Made by a program: the position numbers and the translations under genes. A stretch of 64,000 nucleotides of DNA, from assembly GCF_007997225.1 (NCBI RefSeq), contig NZ_VORM01000012.1, forward strand, positions 62,001 through 126,000, given 5' to 3'. Source of the DNA: Subsaximicrobium wynnwilliamsii (GTDB lineage Bacteria; Bacteroidota; Bacteroidia; Flavobacteriales; Flavobacteriaceae). Below, piece after piece: positions 54,227 through 63,049 of the stretch (its first letter is position 1; each line of letters starts with the position of its first letter). The notes under the pieces were generated by a model. It saw only the letters and a list, made by a program, of their open reading frames with translations. It ran no database searches and was not told the origin of the DNA.

Positions 54227-54455
54227 TCAGTTGCTGTTTTTAAATTCATTTTCCCTGAATTTTTCAAGAATCTTTTGCAATAAATTCCAAACGGTTTTTT
54301 CAAAATCTTGTATTGTTTCTGCTGTATGGTCAAAATATAAGTCCGGGTCGGCGCTCAAAACCATCAATGATGCTGTTGCCTTATCACATTTCGGACTCTC
54401 AACAATCCAGTTCAAAACAATTGTGCCGTCGTTGCAGTTGCAGTGGCTAGCGAGA
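54227..54455 (-). pseudogene. DUF4274-like gene fragment
   Basis: On the minus strand a short frame reads YLASHCNCNDGTIVLNWI, then VESPKCDKATASLMVL, which matches the DUF4274 pattern from memory (a small family that may act as immunity proteins). The last residues are helical (FEKTVWNLLQKILEKF). No start or N-terminal half is found upstream, so it is a fragment. The only ATG in frame is at 54415. Confidence 0.4.
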
Positions 54456-54458
54456 TAG

Positions 54459-54825
54459 CTCTTTTTTTATAACTTAAAAAACAAGTTGTTGATCTTCCAA
54501 CTTCCTTAAAGTTAATTATCCTGAATAAGACCAATAAAAGATTAAGAATTCTTTAGCTTGAGAACTACTAGTCGTATGACCTCTTCGGTTGGAAACTGAG
54601 AAATCTGTAATTGAAAGCCACAAATAGCAATGACGAATAATTTTCAGTGTTCTTGTGTTTTATTCCAGACCATTCTCAACTGAGGGAATGTACTGCCCTG
54701 TATTTTTGGGCGGCCTATTTTGGGAAGTGGTAATTATCCGTGCCTGCCTTGTTGGTTGCATCCAATGCGACTCTTATGGGGATTAGATAAAGGGAGCACA
54801 CATTCAAACCGATAGTGAAATCTGT
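54459..54825. other. Intergenic stretch, probable gene debris
   Basis: No gene was recognised between the DUF4274-like stub and the katG relic. Confidence 0.35.
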
Positions 54826-55006
54826 AAGTGGAACCACAAAATACACAGCGACCCGCTGCGATCTAATTTTTGGTTTTAATGCGCAACTGCGCAACATCGC
54901 CGAAGTTTACGGCGCTGATGATGGGCAATAGCGCTTTGTGAAAGACTTTGTTGCAGCTTGGGAAAAAGTGATGATGCTTGATCGTTATGACATGAAGGAT
55001 GAGTAA
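54826..55006 (+). pseudogene. katG: katG 3'-end fragment, first copy
   Basis: About 180 bases encoding the last part of catalase-peroxidase ([20 protein letters not shown], then a stop TAG, then RFVKDFVAAWEKVMMLDRYD). It matches 60343-60523 nearly base for base, including the in-frame TAG. Nothing of katG lies upstream, so it is a copied stub. Confidence 0.85.
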
Positions 55007-55195
55007 AATGTCTATAAAAAGTATGTAATGAAATCGGGCGGTTCTATTTTCTTCCCACTCAATAAGGATGCAATAGGTCTATAACGCGTAACTTAGCGAT
55101 AAAGAAAAATGAGGAATCAGCAAAATAATATGCTTCAACAAGGTATTCTTATCGTTTATGACCATTTGTAATAGAAAAAAAATAATTACGTTAAA

Positions 55196-55822
55196 ATGAA
55201 AAAAATAAGTCCATACAAGCAAATTGATGAGGCTCTTTTAGCTCTCGATAATGGAGGTAGATTTTATAATATCCTAACAAAGTCAAATGATGGGATCATA
55301 AGTCAATCCGAATTAGGGAAAATTGGGGGATTATTTAATGACAAACAAAAAATGATTCTTTTTCTGGAAATGTCTATGATTTCGTTTGAAGATGAAGAGA
55401 AAGAAATCATACTTTCAAAATTAGATGGGGATTTAAAACAAACCTATTTAAAGTACAAGTCCCAAAAACTATTACCTTCAGAAGCAAATGAAAAAGGAAT
55501 ATTAGCTTCTAATGCAATATTAACAGGAGTTCCAAAGCTAGTGGATAAAAAATCAGATTTCAATGGATTCATTATGGTTCCCATTATGGCTGGAAAAGCA
55601 ATGATTTTTGTAATGATACCGATAATTGACAATTATAATATTTATGAATTACGAGATGAAAAAACTTCAGATACATTCATAATAGCCCATTCTAGGAATT
55701 CAGAAAAATTGCCAAATAAAAAAATAATTATTGCGGGATTACTAAAAGAACTTAAATCAGAAAAAAACGAAGACAGTAAAACTGTAAAATTTTTAGAAGC
55801 GAACTATTACATTTCAAATTAG
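55196..55822 (+). CDS. Unknown protein in the accessory region
   Basis: A 208-residue protein without signal peptide, AT-rich and with many Lys and Ile codons unlike the housekeeping genes around it. A helical first half (SELGKIGGLFNDKQKMILFL) is followed by a hydrophobic beta-like part (FNGFIMVPIMAGKAMIFVMI). No family is recognised. The boundary repeat at 55840-55950 lies just downstream, so it may have moved in as a single-gene cassette. Confidence 0.5.
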   Translation: MKKISPYKQIDEALLALDNGGRFYNILTKSNDGIISQSELGKIGGLFNDKQKMILFLEMSMISFEDEEKEIILSKLDGDLKQTYLKYKSQKLLPSEANEKGILASNAILTGVPKLVDKKSDFNGFIMVPIMAGKAMIFVMIPIIDNYNIYELRDEKTSDTFIIAHSRNSEKLPNKKIIIAGLLKELKSEKNEDSKTVKFLEANYYISN

Positions 55823-55839
55823 GTAAAACTCCAGTTTCC

Positions 55840-55950
55840 AACAAAGCCGCATATAATTTATTGCTAGTTCTTGCTTGCTTGCGGAAATTCTCGAAGATTT
55901 TATATTCGATTCATATCTGCTAAATTAGGTGTTTAAACACGCAACTAATC
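55840..55950. repeat. Boundary element 1 (GCTAAATTAG type)
   Basis: Holds GCCGCATATAATTTATTGCT, then a TCTCGAAGATTTT segment, then TGCTAAATTAGGTG. The same order of conserved blocks appears at 56745-56850 and 62480-62610. Confidence 0.6.
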
Positions 55951-55979
55951 TCATTCAAGACTGGAAGATGTAATAGGGC

Positions 55980-56186
55980 CTAAACCCAATCAGAATCTTC
56001 CAAAGTGAAAATCTCACTTATTTCGACTTCAAAAATTTGAGCTAATCTCAAAGCCAAAACTGTTGATGGCACATATTTACCTAATTCCATGGCGTTAATT
56101 GTTTGCCTACTAACTTTTGCCAATTTAGCTAAATCAGCTTGAGTAATATTTTTTTTTGCTCTTTCTACTTTAATACTATTCTTCAT
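55980..56186 (-). CDS. XRE-family DNA-binding protein
   Basis: A 68-residue helix-turn-helix protein of the compact Xre/Cro type: VERAKKNITQADLAKLAKVS, RQTINAMELGKYVPS and ALRLAQIFEVEISEIF. It has no sensor domain. Its start overlaps the end of the membrane-protein gene by 11 bases, and such pairs are frequent in Bacteroidota. It probably regulates its own operon. Confidence 0.85.
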   Translation of the reverse strand: MKNSIKVERAKKNITQADLAKLAKVSRQTINAMELGKYVPSTVLALRLAQIFEVEISEIFTLEDSDWV

Positions 56187-56679
56187 GATGAGCTGATTTT
56201 TTAAGTTTGGAAATTTGCCAATTAAATCTAATTATGAAAAACAATAAAACGGTGAACATATTGAATAGCATAACCCATAGAAAGGTAAAGTCGAAAATAA
56301 ATAAAAACGCAAATAATAGAACTCCATAATTAACATAAACAGCCCAAACCAAAGACTCTAATCTGATTTTGGAAATATATTCATCCTCTAATTTTTCTTT
56401 CGAAAAAGCAACAAATAAAGAACTAATAATAGTTAAAATCCCGAGAATCTCATTCAGAATATTATTATTGACTATCCCAAACAGTCGCTTATCACTAAAA
56501 AGGTTAAGGTCTTCAATAAAGATAGCCGGAAGATTAAAATCTAAAAAACTTGGTTCATACTCAAATATGAGAGCAACCAAACCCAAAATTGCCGAAGGAA
56601 TTAGTATAAACCAACCCATTTTCTTGAACTTATTCGGAAACAAATAATTTATTTTCATAATAATCTGGTTTAATTTCAT
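56176..56679 (-). CDS. Four-helix membrane protein paired with the XRE regulator
   Basis: A 167-residue membrane protein with about four helices (WFILIPSAILGLVALIF, ILGILTIISSLFVAFS, YGVLLFAFLFIFDF, MLFNMFTVLLFFIIRF). A conserved EKLEDEYISKIRLESL loop follows the second helix. It belongs to a hypothetical family usually found just upstream of a small XRE regulator. The first methionine at 56679 is used here; the one at 56658 (KINYLFPNKF) is an equally good start. Function unknown. Confidence 0.7.
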   Translation of the reverse strand: MKLNQIIMKINYLFPNKFKKMGWFILIPSAILGLVALIFEYEPSFLDFNLPAIFIEDLNLFSDKRLFGIVNNNILNEILGILTIISSLFVAFSKEKLEDEYISKIRLESLVWAVYVNYGVLLFAFLFIFDFTFLWVMLFNMFTVLLFFIIRFNWQISKLKKSAHHEE

Positions 56680-56744
56680 CTAAATGTATAATAAATATTA
56701 CAATTAGACAAACAAACTTTACATTTAGTAAAATAATTTTTACT

Positions 56745-56850
56745 GTTAAGCCGTGTATACTCAATTGCTTGGTTTGAGTTTACTTGTGCAAAATCCTCGC
56801 AGATTCCCTAGTTCATTTTTATTGCTAAATTAGTGCCTTGAGAAAACACA
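56745..56850. repeat. Boundary element 2 (GCTAAATTAG type)
   Basis: Reads AGCCGTGTATACTCAATTGCTTG, then AAAATCCTCGCAGATT, then TTGCTAAATTAGTGCC. It aligns in block order with elements 1 and 3. Confidence 0.6.
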
Positions 56851-56932
56851 ACGCATAATACTAAAACTCGTTGGCTGTGATTTACAGCAAGTACCTAAAT
56901 GGCAGACCATTAGAACAAAACACTATCATTAT

Positions 56933-58606
56933 ATGAATTATTGCATTAAAAATAATTATTTCTTCATTATCATACTATCTATCTTTTCTTGTACTACAGA
57001 TGATGACAACCTTGAGGAATCCTTGAGACTCAATTCCATAGAAGGAAATTTTTTACTAGAAACGCAACAAGACGTGAATGATTTCGGAGATTTAAACTAT
57101 GAATCTATTGATGGTTCACTCGTAATTGGCAATAGTACTGGCATGTCAAACATTACTTCATTAGAACCAATAAATAATCTAAAAGCTGTTTTTGGATTTT
57201 TATCAATTCAAAATAATCCCCAATTAACATCTTTGAGTGGATTAGAAAATCTACGCTATATGTGCCACAGTGAACCTTCCTCAATACGTATAATTAATAA
57301 TGATGGATTGACAGAGATATCGGCAATAAGTAATATAAACTATTGTGATATGATGTCCCTAACGCTAAAAGACAATAACAGCCTTAGTAATATTGATGCC
57401 TTTTCAGAAATAAGAAATCTATCTCAAATCATTTTACAAAGCAATGAAAATCTTATTGATTTAAGTGCTTTCAATAATTTAGAACAGGTTAGATATTTAG
57501 CACTAATTGACGGGAATTTTTCTAATGTTGGTTTTAATAACTTAAATACTTGTGATACATTACATATAGTATCATGCAACAATCTTACACATGTCAACTC
57601 CTTATCTAATTTAACAAATTTGAGAGTTTTGGAGCTTGGTTTGCCAGGTGCATTTTTGCAATACCAATATGATCCTATATTATCAAATCAATCTTTAGCT
57701 TCACTTGACGGATTAAGTAATGTCACAAATTTAGAGGCTATTGGTATTGGTGGTGGTTCTAGTGACTTAAGATCATTACCTAATTTTAAAGGCACTATTG
57801 GCAGTATTGCATTACATAATACTGCCATAGAAAATTTGGATGGATTTTCTCAGGGCACTCAAGACTACCATACCGATTTGTACATATATGATAATTATAA
57901 TCTCGAAAATGTAGATGGCTTATTGAATTACCACGTTTTGGGCGAAATCTATCTTGTAAATAATACCAATTTAAATAATATTGACGGATTCGATACCGTT
58001 TCTGAAATTATTGCTGGCTACATATTTATTGATGGCAATTCTATTGAACAAACCAATAGTGTTTTTGAAAATTTGACCACAATTAATTTCTATGAAATAA
58101 ACATTACCAACAATAGTGGATTTGATCACTTTTCAGGGTTTAACGTATTAAACACAGAAAACTTATCTGTAAACATCAATAACAATACAGATTTGGCAAG
58201 CATAGACGCTTTCAATACTTTAGAAAGAGTAAGCCTTAATTTTATTAATAATCCTAATTTAACTTCCATACTTGGGTTTGATAATGTGATAGAAGCCGAC
58301 TTAACAATAGGTTATTCAGCCATTTCAAACCCAAATCAACCAGTTGAAATAATAGATGTTTTTAATCCAAGCGCGATTATAAATAATTTGGGCATATTTA
58401 ATACTAATATTAGCAATCTTGATTCTTTTCAAAACTTCAGTCTGAATGAGCTTATTCAGATTTATAATAATGGATTACTAACCGACTTTTGTGGCATTAG
58501 TAATCAAGTTGTAAATAGTACTACTTCAACATTAATCTATGACGTTCGGGACAACCTTTTTAATCCAAGCAGATACGATTTGGTTGATGGTGATTGCAGT
58601 AATTAA
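56933..58606 (+). CDS. Leucine-rich-repeat-like surface lipoprotein
   Basis: A 557-residue lipoprotein (lipobox at Cys20, LSIFSC, followed by TTDDDN, a surface-export type signal). The mature part is a long series of ~22-25-residue repeats of the receptor-L-domain/leucine-rich kind (GFLSIQNNPQLTSLSGLENL, LTLKDNNSLSNIDAFSEI, INNNTDLASIDAFNTLE). Such proteins bind other proteins or polymers at the cell surface. It is AT-rich and flanked by boundary elements, hence probably acquired. Confidence 0.75.
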   Translation: MNYCIKNNYFFIIILSIFSCTTDDDNLEESLRLNSIEGNFLLETQQDVNDFGDLNYESIDGSLVIGNSTGMSNITSLEPINNLKAVFGFLSIQNNPQLTSLSGLENLRYMCHSEPSSIRIINNDGLTEISAISNINYCDMMSLTLKDNNSLSNIDAFSEIRNLSQIILQSNENLIDLSAFNNLEQVRYLALIDGNFSNVGFNNLNTCDTLHIVSCNNLTHVNSLSNLTNLRVLELGLPGAFLQYQYDPILSNQSLASLDGLSNVTNLEAIGIGGGSSDLRSLPNFKGTIGSIALHNTAIENLDGFSQGTQDYHTDLYIYDNYNLENVDGLLNYHVLGEIYLVNNTNLNNIDGFDTVSEIIAGYIFIDGNSIEQTNSVFENLTTINFYEINITNNSGFDHFSGFNVLNTENLSVNINNNTDLASIDAFNTLERVSLNFINNPNLTSILGFDNVIEADLTIGYSAISNPNQPVEIIDVFNPSAIINNLGIFNTNISNLDSFQNFSLNELIQIYNNGLLTDFCGISNQVVNSTTSTLIYDVRDNLFNPSRYDLVDGDCSN

Positions 58607-58642
58607 AAGAAAGAGATGTTTATTAAAACTAGAATACTTTAA

Positions 58643-58828
58643 ATGGAAATAACAATCTTGAAACCACGGAATGCAATAAATAAAGCCTTTTTAAAAATAA
58701 AACCGAACCGAACGGAAATTGAAAGTTTCAAGACAAATTTGATTCAGCTACTTGACCGAACCAATGATACCGAATCGGAAGAATTCCATAAAAATCTCGT
58801 TACCGGCTTTTTAAATAAAACCAACTAA
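58643..58828 (+). pseudogene. N-terminal fragment of a type IIG restriction-modification enzyme
   Basis: A 61-codon frame (ILKPRNAINKAFLKIKPNRT, then SEEFHKNLVTGFLNKTN) resembling the first residues of large single-chain restriction-methylase proteins (the DUF7149-type N-terminus). It breaks off at TAA, exactly where the Bro-N frame starts (TAATG). The rest of the enzyme is missing apart from the C-terminal scrap at 59652. Confidence 0.55.
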
Positions 58829-59652
58829 TGGATAAAGAAAATAGCATAAAGCTTTTTGAGCAACAACAAGTTCGTACCCATTGGGATGAAGCAGAAGAAC
58901 AATGGTTTTTTTCTGTGGTAGATGTAATACAAATATTAACCGATAGCGCAGATGCTTCAGCCTATTGGCGAAAACTAAAACAGCGATTAAAACAAGAAGG
59001 TAATGAAACCGTGACAAATCTTCACGGGTTGAAATTGAAAGCTAGAGATGGTAAAATGAGAAAAACCGATGTTGCAAATACAGAGCAAGTTTTCAGGCTT
59101 ATACAAAGCGTACCATCACCCAAAGCAGAACCCTTTAAACTCTGGATTGCAAAAGTAGCTAAAGAACGCATTGATGAAATTGAGGACCCAGAATTAGGTT
59201 TTGATCGCTTAATGGAAACTTATCTTAAAAAAGGCTATAGCACACAATGGATAAATCAACGTCTTAAAAGTATTGAGGTACGCAAAGACCTTACAGATGA
59301 ATGGGATGAACGTGGTGTGAAAAAAGGAATGGAATACGTCATACTTACTAATGAAATTACAAAAGCCTGGAGCGGTTTTGATGTAAAAAACTAAAAGGGC
59401 TTGAAAAAGAAAATTTGCGTGATAATATGAGCAATTTAGAGCTCGAATTAAATATGCTTGCCGAAGCCACCACCACAGAAATAAGTAAAGAAAAAAAAGC
59501 CAAAAGGATTTACACAAAACAAAAAAGTAGCATAACAAGGGGTTACCATTGCAGGAAATACAAGAAAAGAAATCGAAGAAAAATCGGGTAAAAGAATTGT
59601 CAATAAACTATCTGCAAAAGATTATTTAAACGATAAAAATAAATTAGACTAA
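58828..59652 (+). pseudogene. Bro-N domain (antirepressor-like) gene with C-terminal frameshifts
   Basis: The first 188 codons (to 59394) encode an intact Bro-N domain (WDEAEEQWFFSVVDVIQILT, ASAYWRKLKQRLKQEG) and a helical middle. After FDVKN the protein should go on: KKLKGLEKENLRDNMSNLEL is readable from 59385 in another frame, and GVTIAGNTRKEIEEKSGKRI, then NKLSAKDYLNDKNKLD, in a further frame to TAA 59652. At least two frameshifts therefore broke the C-terminus. The N-terminal domain may still be made. Bro-N proteins are phage-type DNA-binding antirepressors, also common as single chromosomal genes in Bacteroidota. Confidence 0.75.
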
Positions 59653-59783
59653 TGGCATTTTTAAAGGAACAAAATCCAAACACACACACAACTATATTAG
59701 AAAACGAAATCGAGCAATTAGTTTACAGACTTTACGATTTAACCGAAGAAGAAATAAAAATAATAGAAAAAGCCAGCGCATAA
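59652..59783 (+). pseudogene. C-terminal scrap of a type IIG restriction enzyme, copy 1
   Basis: A 43-codon frame ending ENEIEQLVYRLYDLTEEEIK, a string typical of the C-terminus of Eco57I-like restriction-methylase proteins. It starts at ATG in TAATG with the Bro-N stop. A similar stub is at 61222. Confidence 0.5.
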
Positions 59784-59812
59784 AGCCATACACACCTGCC
59801 CCTCTGGCAAAT

Positions 59813-60523
59813 TAAACCGACCAGCAGAACTCAATGAGCTGCTTCAAAAGCTCAAAAGCATCCAGAGCGATTTCAATAGTAATCCATCTGGGAGTAAGCA
59901 AGTTTCTTTAGCAGATTTAGTGGTTCTTGGCGGTTGCGTAGCTGTAGGAAAAGCAGCCAAGGATGCTGGAGTTGAGCTAGGAGTGCCATGTATTCCAGGC
60001 CGTTTGGATACTACTCAGGAATTAACCGATGCGGAACGTTTCGATTGGTTGAAACCTGTTTCAGACGGATTCAAAAATTACCACAATGATAAAGTAGGTT
60101 GTCCCATCAGAACGCATCTTTCTTGACCGTGCCCAATTATTGACATTGAGTGCGCCAGAATGGACGGTTTTAGTAGGTGGGCTTCGCGTATTGGACCAAA
60201 ATTATGATTACTCTAAACACGGTGTATTTACTGACCGTCCTGGGCAATTGTCAAATGACTTTTTCCGGGTGCTAACCAGTATGGGCTATGAGTGGGTTCC
60301 CAAAGCCGAAAATGAAATGCTGTTCAACATTAACGACCGGGAAAGTGGAACCACAAAATACACAGCGACCCGCTGCGATCTAATTTTTGGTTTTAATGCG
60401 CAACTGCGCAACATCGCCGAAGTTTACGGCGCTGATGATGGGCAATAGCGCTTTGTGAAAGACTTTGTTGCAGCTTGGGAAAAAGTGATGATGCTTGATG
60501 GTTATGACGTCAAGGATGAATAA
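59813..60523 (+). pseudogene. katG: Catalase-peroxidase (katG) C-terminal part, degraded
   Basis: About 237 codons of the second (non-catalytic) domain of KatG: LNRPAELNELLQKLKSIQSD, VSLADLVVLGGCVAVGKAA, then [20 protein letters not shown] and YGADDGQ. There is a frameshift near 60115 and a TAG in place of an expected Glu codon near 60446, after which RFVKDFVAAWEKVMMLDGYD follows. The N-terminal heme-peroxidase domain is not in the window. It is dead. Confidence 0.88.
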
Positions 60524-60615
60524 AATTCTTATAAAAACAGTCCTTATTCTTTTTACAGACTTGCATTTTACCGCAAAAACTATTAAATTACGGGAACTAT
60601 AAAAATCGCAGAAAA

Positions 60616-61134
60616 ATGATGAATAATATACTTTTTAAGGTTTTTTTTCAAAATACAGAACATTCTGAAAAGCCCCAGATTTTCCGAAAATTTTCACAGC
60701 TCCTTTTTTGCCTGGCTATAAGCCTCGTATGGCTGCCTTCAAGTGGGTTTGCTCAAACAGAATGCCCCGCCATTCACGTGAAAATTCAGAATATAAGTAA
60801 CAATACTGGGGTTATCGCCTGTGCGATTTTTGAGACCGGTGAAGGTTTCCCCAATAAATTCCTTCAATTCGCTCCTAAGATTATGATAACACAAATAAGT
60901 GGAACTGATGCGAGTTTTGAGTTTTCAGATATTCTACCAGGAAAATATGCCATTGCCGTGATCCATGATAAAAACCGCAACGGTGAACTTGACACTAATT
61001 TTTTGGGGATACCAACAGAAGGTTATGGTTTTTCCAGTGGTGCAGAGGTAACCTTGAGTGCTCCTTCTTTTTCTGACGCTGAATTTATATATGATGGAGG
61101 AAATCTACAAATGTCTATATCTCTTAGTTACTAA
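60616..61134 (+). CDS. DUF2141 exported protein
   Basis: A 172-residue protein with a signal sequence set unusually deep (about 25-48, LFCLAISLVWLPSSGFAQ) after a charged leader. The mature part has the DUF2141 pattern: VIACAIFETGEGFP, then LPGKYAIAVIHDKNRNGELD and LGIPTEGYGFSSG, a beta-sandwich with an Asp/Asn-rich loop that may bind calcium. Function unknown. It starts 93 bases after the katG relic. Confidence 0.8.
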   Translation: MMNNILFKVFFQNTEHSEKPQIFRKFSQLLFCLAISLVWLPSSGFAQTECPAIHVKIQNISNNTGVIACAIFETGEGFPNKFLQFAPKIMITQISGTDASFEFSDILPGKYAIAVIHDKNRNGELDTNFLGIPTEGYGFSSGAEVTLSAPSFSDAEFIYDGGNLQMSISLSY

Positions 61135-61221
61135 AAATTTAAATAAGCCAATCCTGTTGTTGGGAGTGATTTACAACTATTAATGATCATTTCCACTGGC
61201 ATTGTATTTGGGCTTGAAACA

Positions 61222-61347
61222 ATGCTTAAAGAGAGAAAGCTACTTTCGGAAGCACAAATTTTGGCGGATGAAATTGACCAATTAGTTTATCAACTTTACA
61301 ATTTAACCGAAGCAGAAATAAAAATAACAGAAGCAGAAGCCTCATAA
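61222..61347 (+). pseudogene. C-terminal scrap of a type IIG restriction enzyme, copy 2
   Basis: 41 codons (LLSEAQILADEIDQLVYQLY, then NLTEAEIKITEAEAS) similar to the scrap at 59652-59783. Both are followed by AAAGCCAT-CACACCTGCCC-type DNA, so the similarity extends past the stop. Confidence 0.5.
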
Positions 61348-61718
61348 AGCCATGCACACCTGCCCGTCGGGCAGGCGGCTTTGCAAATACTCACAGTTTT
61401 AAAATTGAATTTTGGAGTTCGTGAACTTCGGTTCGCAGCAGCCAAAGCTAAGCCAATGCCGAAACTTCGGGAGCAAAAGAGTAGGTCAAACCAACGCAAA
61501 AATTCGATTTAAATCACAAACATCGGAAAACCAAACGGAACGTGAAAAGCCAGTGGCTATCAAAATGTCCAAAACATAGCCAATATAGATTTTACCAAAT
61601 CTTTTGCTCAATTTTCGACGTAGCCTTATTCCATGGATCAGCTAACTCAAAAAAACCTTTTTTTAAGATAATCTTTAATTTACCTATATTTATAACAGAT
61701 CAAATAAATCCTTAAATT
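61348..61718. other. Intergenic stretch with a GC-rich palindrome
   Basis: No gene seen. It contains CCTGCCCGTCGGGCAGG (61359-61375), a perfect palindrome, shortly after the restriction-enzyme stub. Confidence 0.4.
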
Positions 61719-62141
61719 ATGGTAATAGCTATTAAACCACCAACTTCCTTTTGGGTCGTAGCGGTATTTGCTCTTATATGGAATATAGTTGAAATTTACT
61801 TTAGTTCCTTTGAAATAGATTTTCTACAAGAAAATTTGACTGTTGAGGAATTTGAAAATGTCCAGTCGATCCCCTTTTGGTATGCCATTGTCTTTATAGT
61901 TACTCTATTTTCCGAACTGTTAGGTAGTTTTATGCTTTTTATGAGACGTAAAATTGCAACTACATTTTTTGCAGTGGCATTGATTGCTTTGCTATTTATA
62001 GAATCTTACTGGCTGTTTGTGATCGACATTAAAAAAACGTCAATGGTTTTCGCTTTACTTATTCCAGTTGTAGTTATTGCGGTAGCAGCATTTCTTTATT
62101 TCTACAGTAAAAGAGCCACTAAAAAAGGCTGGCTTAAATAG
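61719..62141 (+). CDS. Four-helix membrane protein of unknown function
   Basis: A 140-residue protein with four membrane helices (FWVVAVFALIWNIVEIY, FWYAIVFIVTLFSELLGSF, ATTFFAVALIALLFIESYW, VFALLIPVVVIAVAAFLY). The conserved KPPTSFWVVAVFALIWN start and the RRKIATTFF loop fit a small Bacteroidota family sometimes labelled sugar transporter without evidence. Single gene. Confidence 0.65.
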   Translation: MVIAIKPPTSFWVVAVFALIWNIVEIYFSSFEIDFLQENLTVEEFENVQSIPFWYAIVFIVTLFSELLGSFMLFMRRKIATTFFAVALIALLFIESYWLFVIDIKKTSMVFALLIPVVVIAVAAFLYFYSKRATKKGWLK

Positions 62142-62247
62142 ACAAGCATTGGTTGAATGTTCTCTTTTGACAGCTAAACACATTAAATGAATACTCTGGT
62201 TTGATAAGGGTCGAAACACTTGTAATATCTGCATTCATCTCGTATCT

Positions 62248-62346
62248 GAATCCCTCTGGTGGGGTTTTATTCCCCGAGGCTTGCCTCGAATTACAAAGAA
62301 TATCCTTCAATTCATACCTTGTCGGCTTGTCCCGAGATTATTGATT
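62248..62346. repeat. Dispersed ~100-bp repeat, copy C
   Basis: The same block order as copies A and B: GAATCCCTCTGGTGGGG, TCCCCGAGGCTTGCCTCG, AATATCCTTCAATTCATACC, ending TTATTGATTC. It is the most diverged of the three. Confidence 0.75.
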
Positions 62347-62479
62347 CATTTAAAAAACAGCCAGAAAATACTTCTCGAAGTAAAATTCAGTAAACAAAAA
62401 AACAAATGAAGGAACCTACAAGTGGAAAGCTTTGAAAAAATTGTTGAAGAATACAATAAGTGTAATTGATTGAAAAAAG

Positions 62480-62610
62480 CCAGTTGCCATATAAAATTAA
62501 TTGCTGGTTTCTAGGCTTCTTACAGAAATCCTATCAGGTCCAAATGCGTGGCAAGTTGGATTTCAAATGCTGTCTTTATTTGCTAAATTAGATGCTTAAT
62601 CCCCAAACTA
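62480..62610. repeat. Boundary element 3 (GCTAAATTAG type)
   Basis: Contains GCCATATAAAATTAATTGCTGG, AGAAATCCTATCAGG and TTTGCTAAATTAGATGCTT. It lies upstream of the toxin-antitoxin module. Confidence 0.6.
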
Positions 62611-62651
62611 ATCATACTCATAAGTGTTGGAACAATTAGGGTAAGGAAAAT

Positions 62652-62678
62652 AAAAGTTCACTTATTTAGTGAACTTTT
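62652..62678. promoter_or_regulatory. Palindrome upstream of the higB/higA module
   Basis: AAAAGTTCAC and GTGAACTTTT form a perfect 10-bp inverted repeat around TTATTTA, 39 bases before higB. It is a good candidate for the HigA operator; it could also act as a terminator for transcription from upstream. Confidence 0.5.
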
Positions 62679-62717
62679 TGCATTTATTGTATCTCTGCAC
62701 TAGCATAAAAGTGAGCT

Positions 62718-63043
62718 ATGGAAATAAATTTCGAGAAAAATTATCTGAAAGAACTTTACGAAGATGGCAAGGCTCGAAGTGAAAAACATAGGTTTCAACC
62801 AAATGTTATCAAAAAGTACATACAAGCAATAGATAAGTTAAGAGTTGCAAAAAACACAGAAGAGTTATATCCCATTAGGAGTTTAAATTATGAAAAACTT
62901 ATTGGCGATAAAAAAGGATTAGAATCTGTTCGAGTGGATGGCCAGTATCGAATAGAATTATAACCACACTAGAAGGAGAAGAACCTAATAGTATAACAAT
63001 ATGCTCAATTATTGAATTGAGTAATCATTACAAGAAAACATAG
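62718..63043 (+). pseudogene. higB: HigB-type toxin with a C-terminal frameshift
   Basis: The first 81 codons encode a RelE/HigB-fold toxin (NYLKELYEDGKARSEKHRF, then YPIRSLNYEKLIGDKKGLES and VRVDGQYRIEL), ending at TAA 62961. The expected end of the protein is readable in the next frame from 62957 (IITTLEGEEPNSITICSIIE, then LSNHYKKT) to the stop at 63041-63043. One lost base at 62955-62960 would explain it. The missing strands carry residues usually needed for ribosome-dependent mRNA cleavage, so the toxin is probably inactive. Confidence 0.75.
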
Positions 63044-63049
63044 GGAAAG

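Larger units (their letters stand above)
62142..62651. other. Intergenic stretch holding two repeat elements
   Basis: About 510 bases with no gene. It carries dispersed repeat copy C and boundary element 3. Confidence 0.5.

Noticed and set aside
54162-54458. 98-codon plus-strand frame
   Set aside because: The opposite strand reads a better candidate (DUF4274-like fragment); the plus-strand protein has no recognisable pattern.
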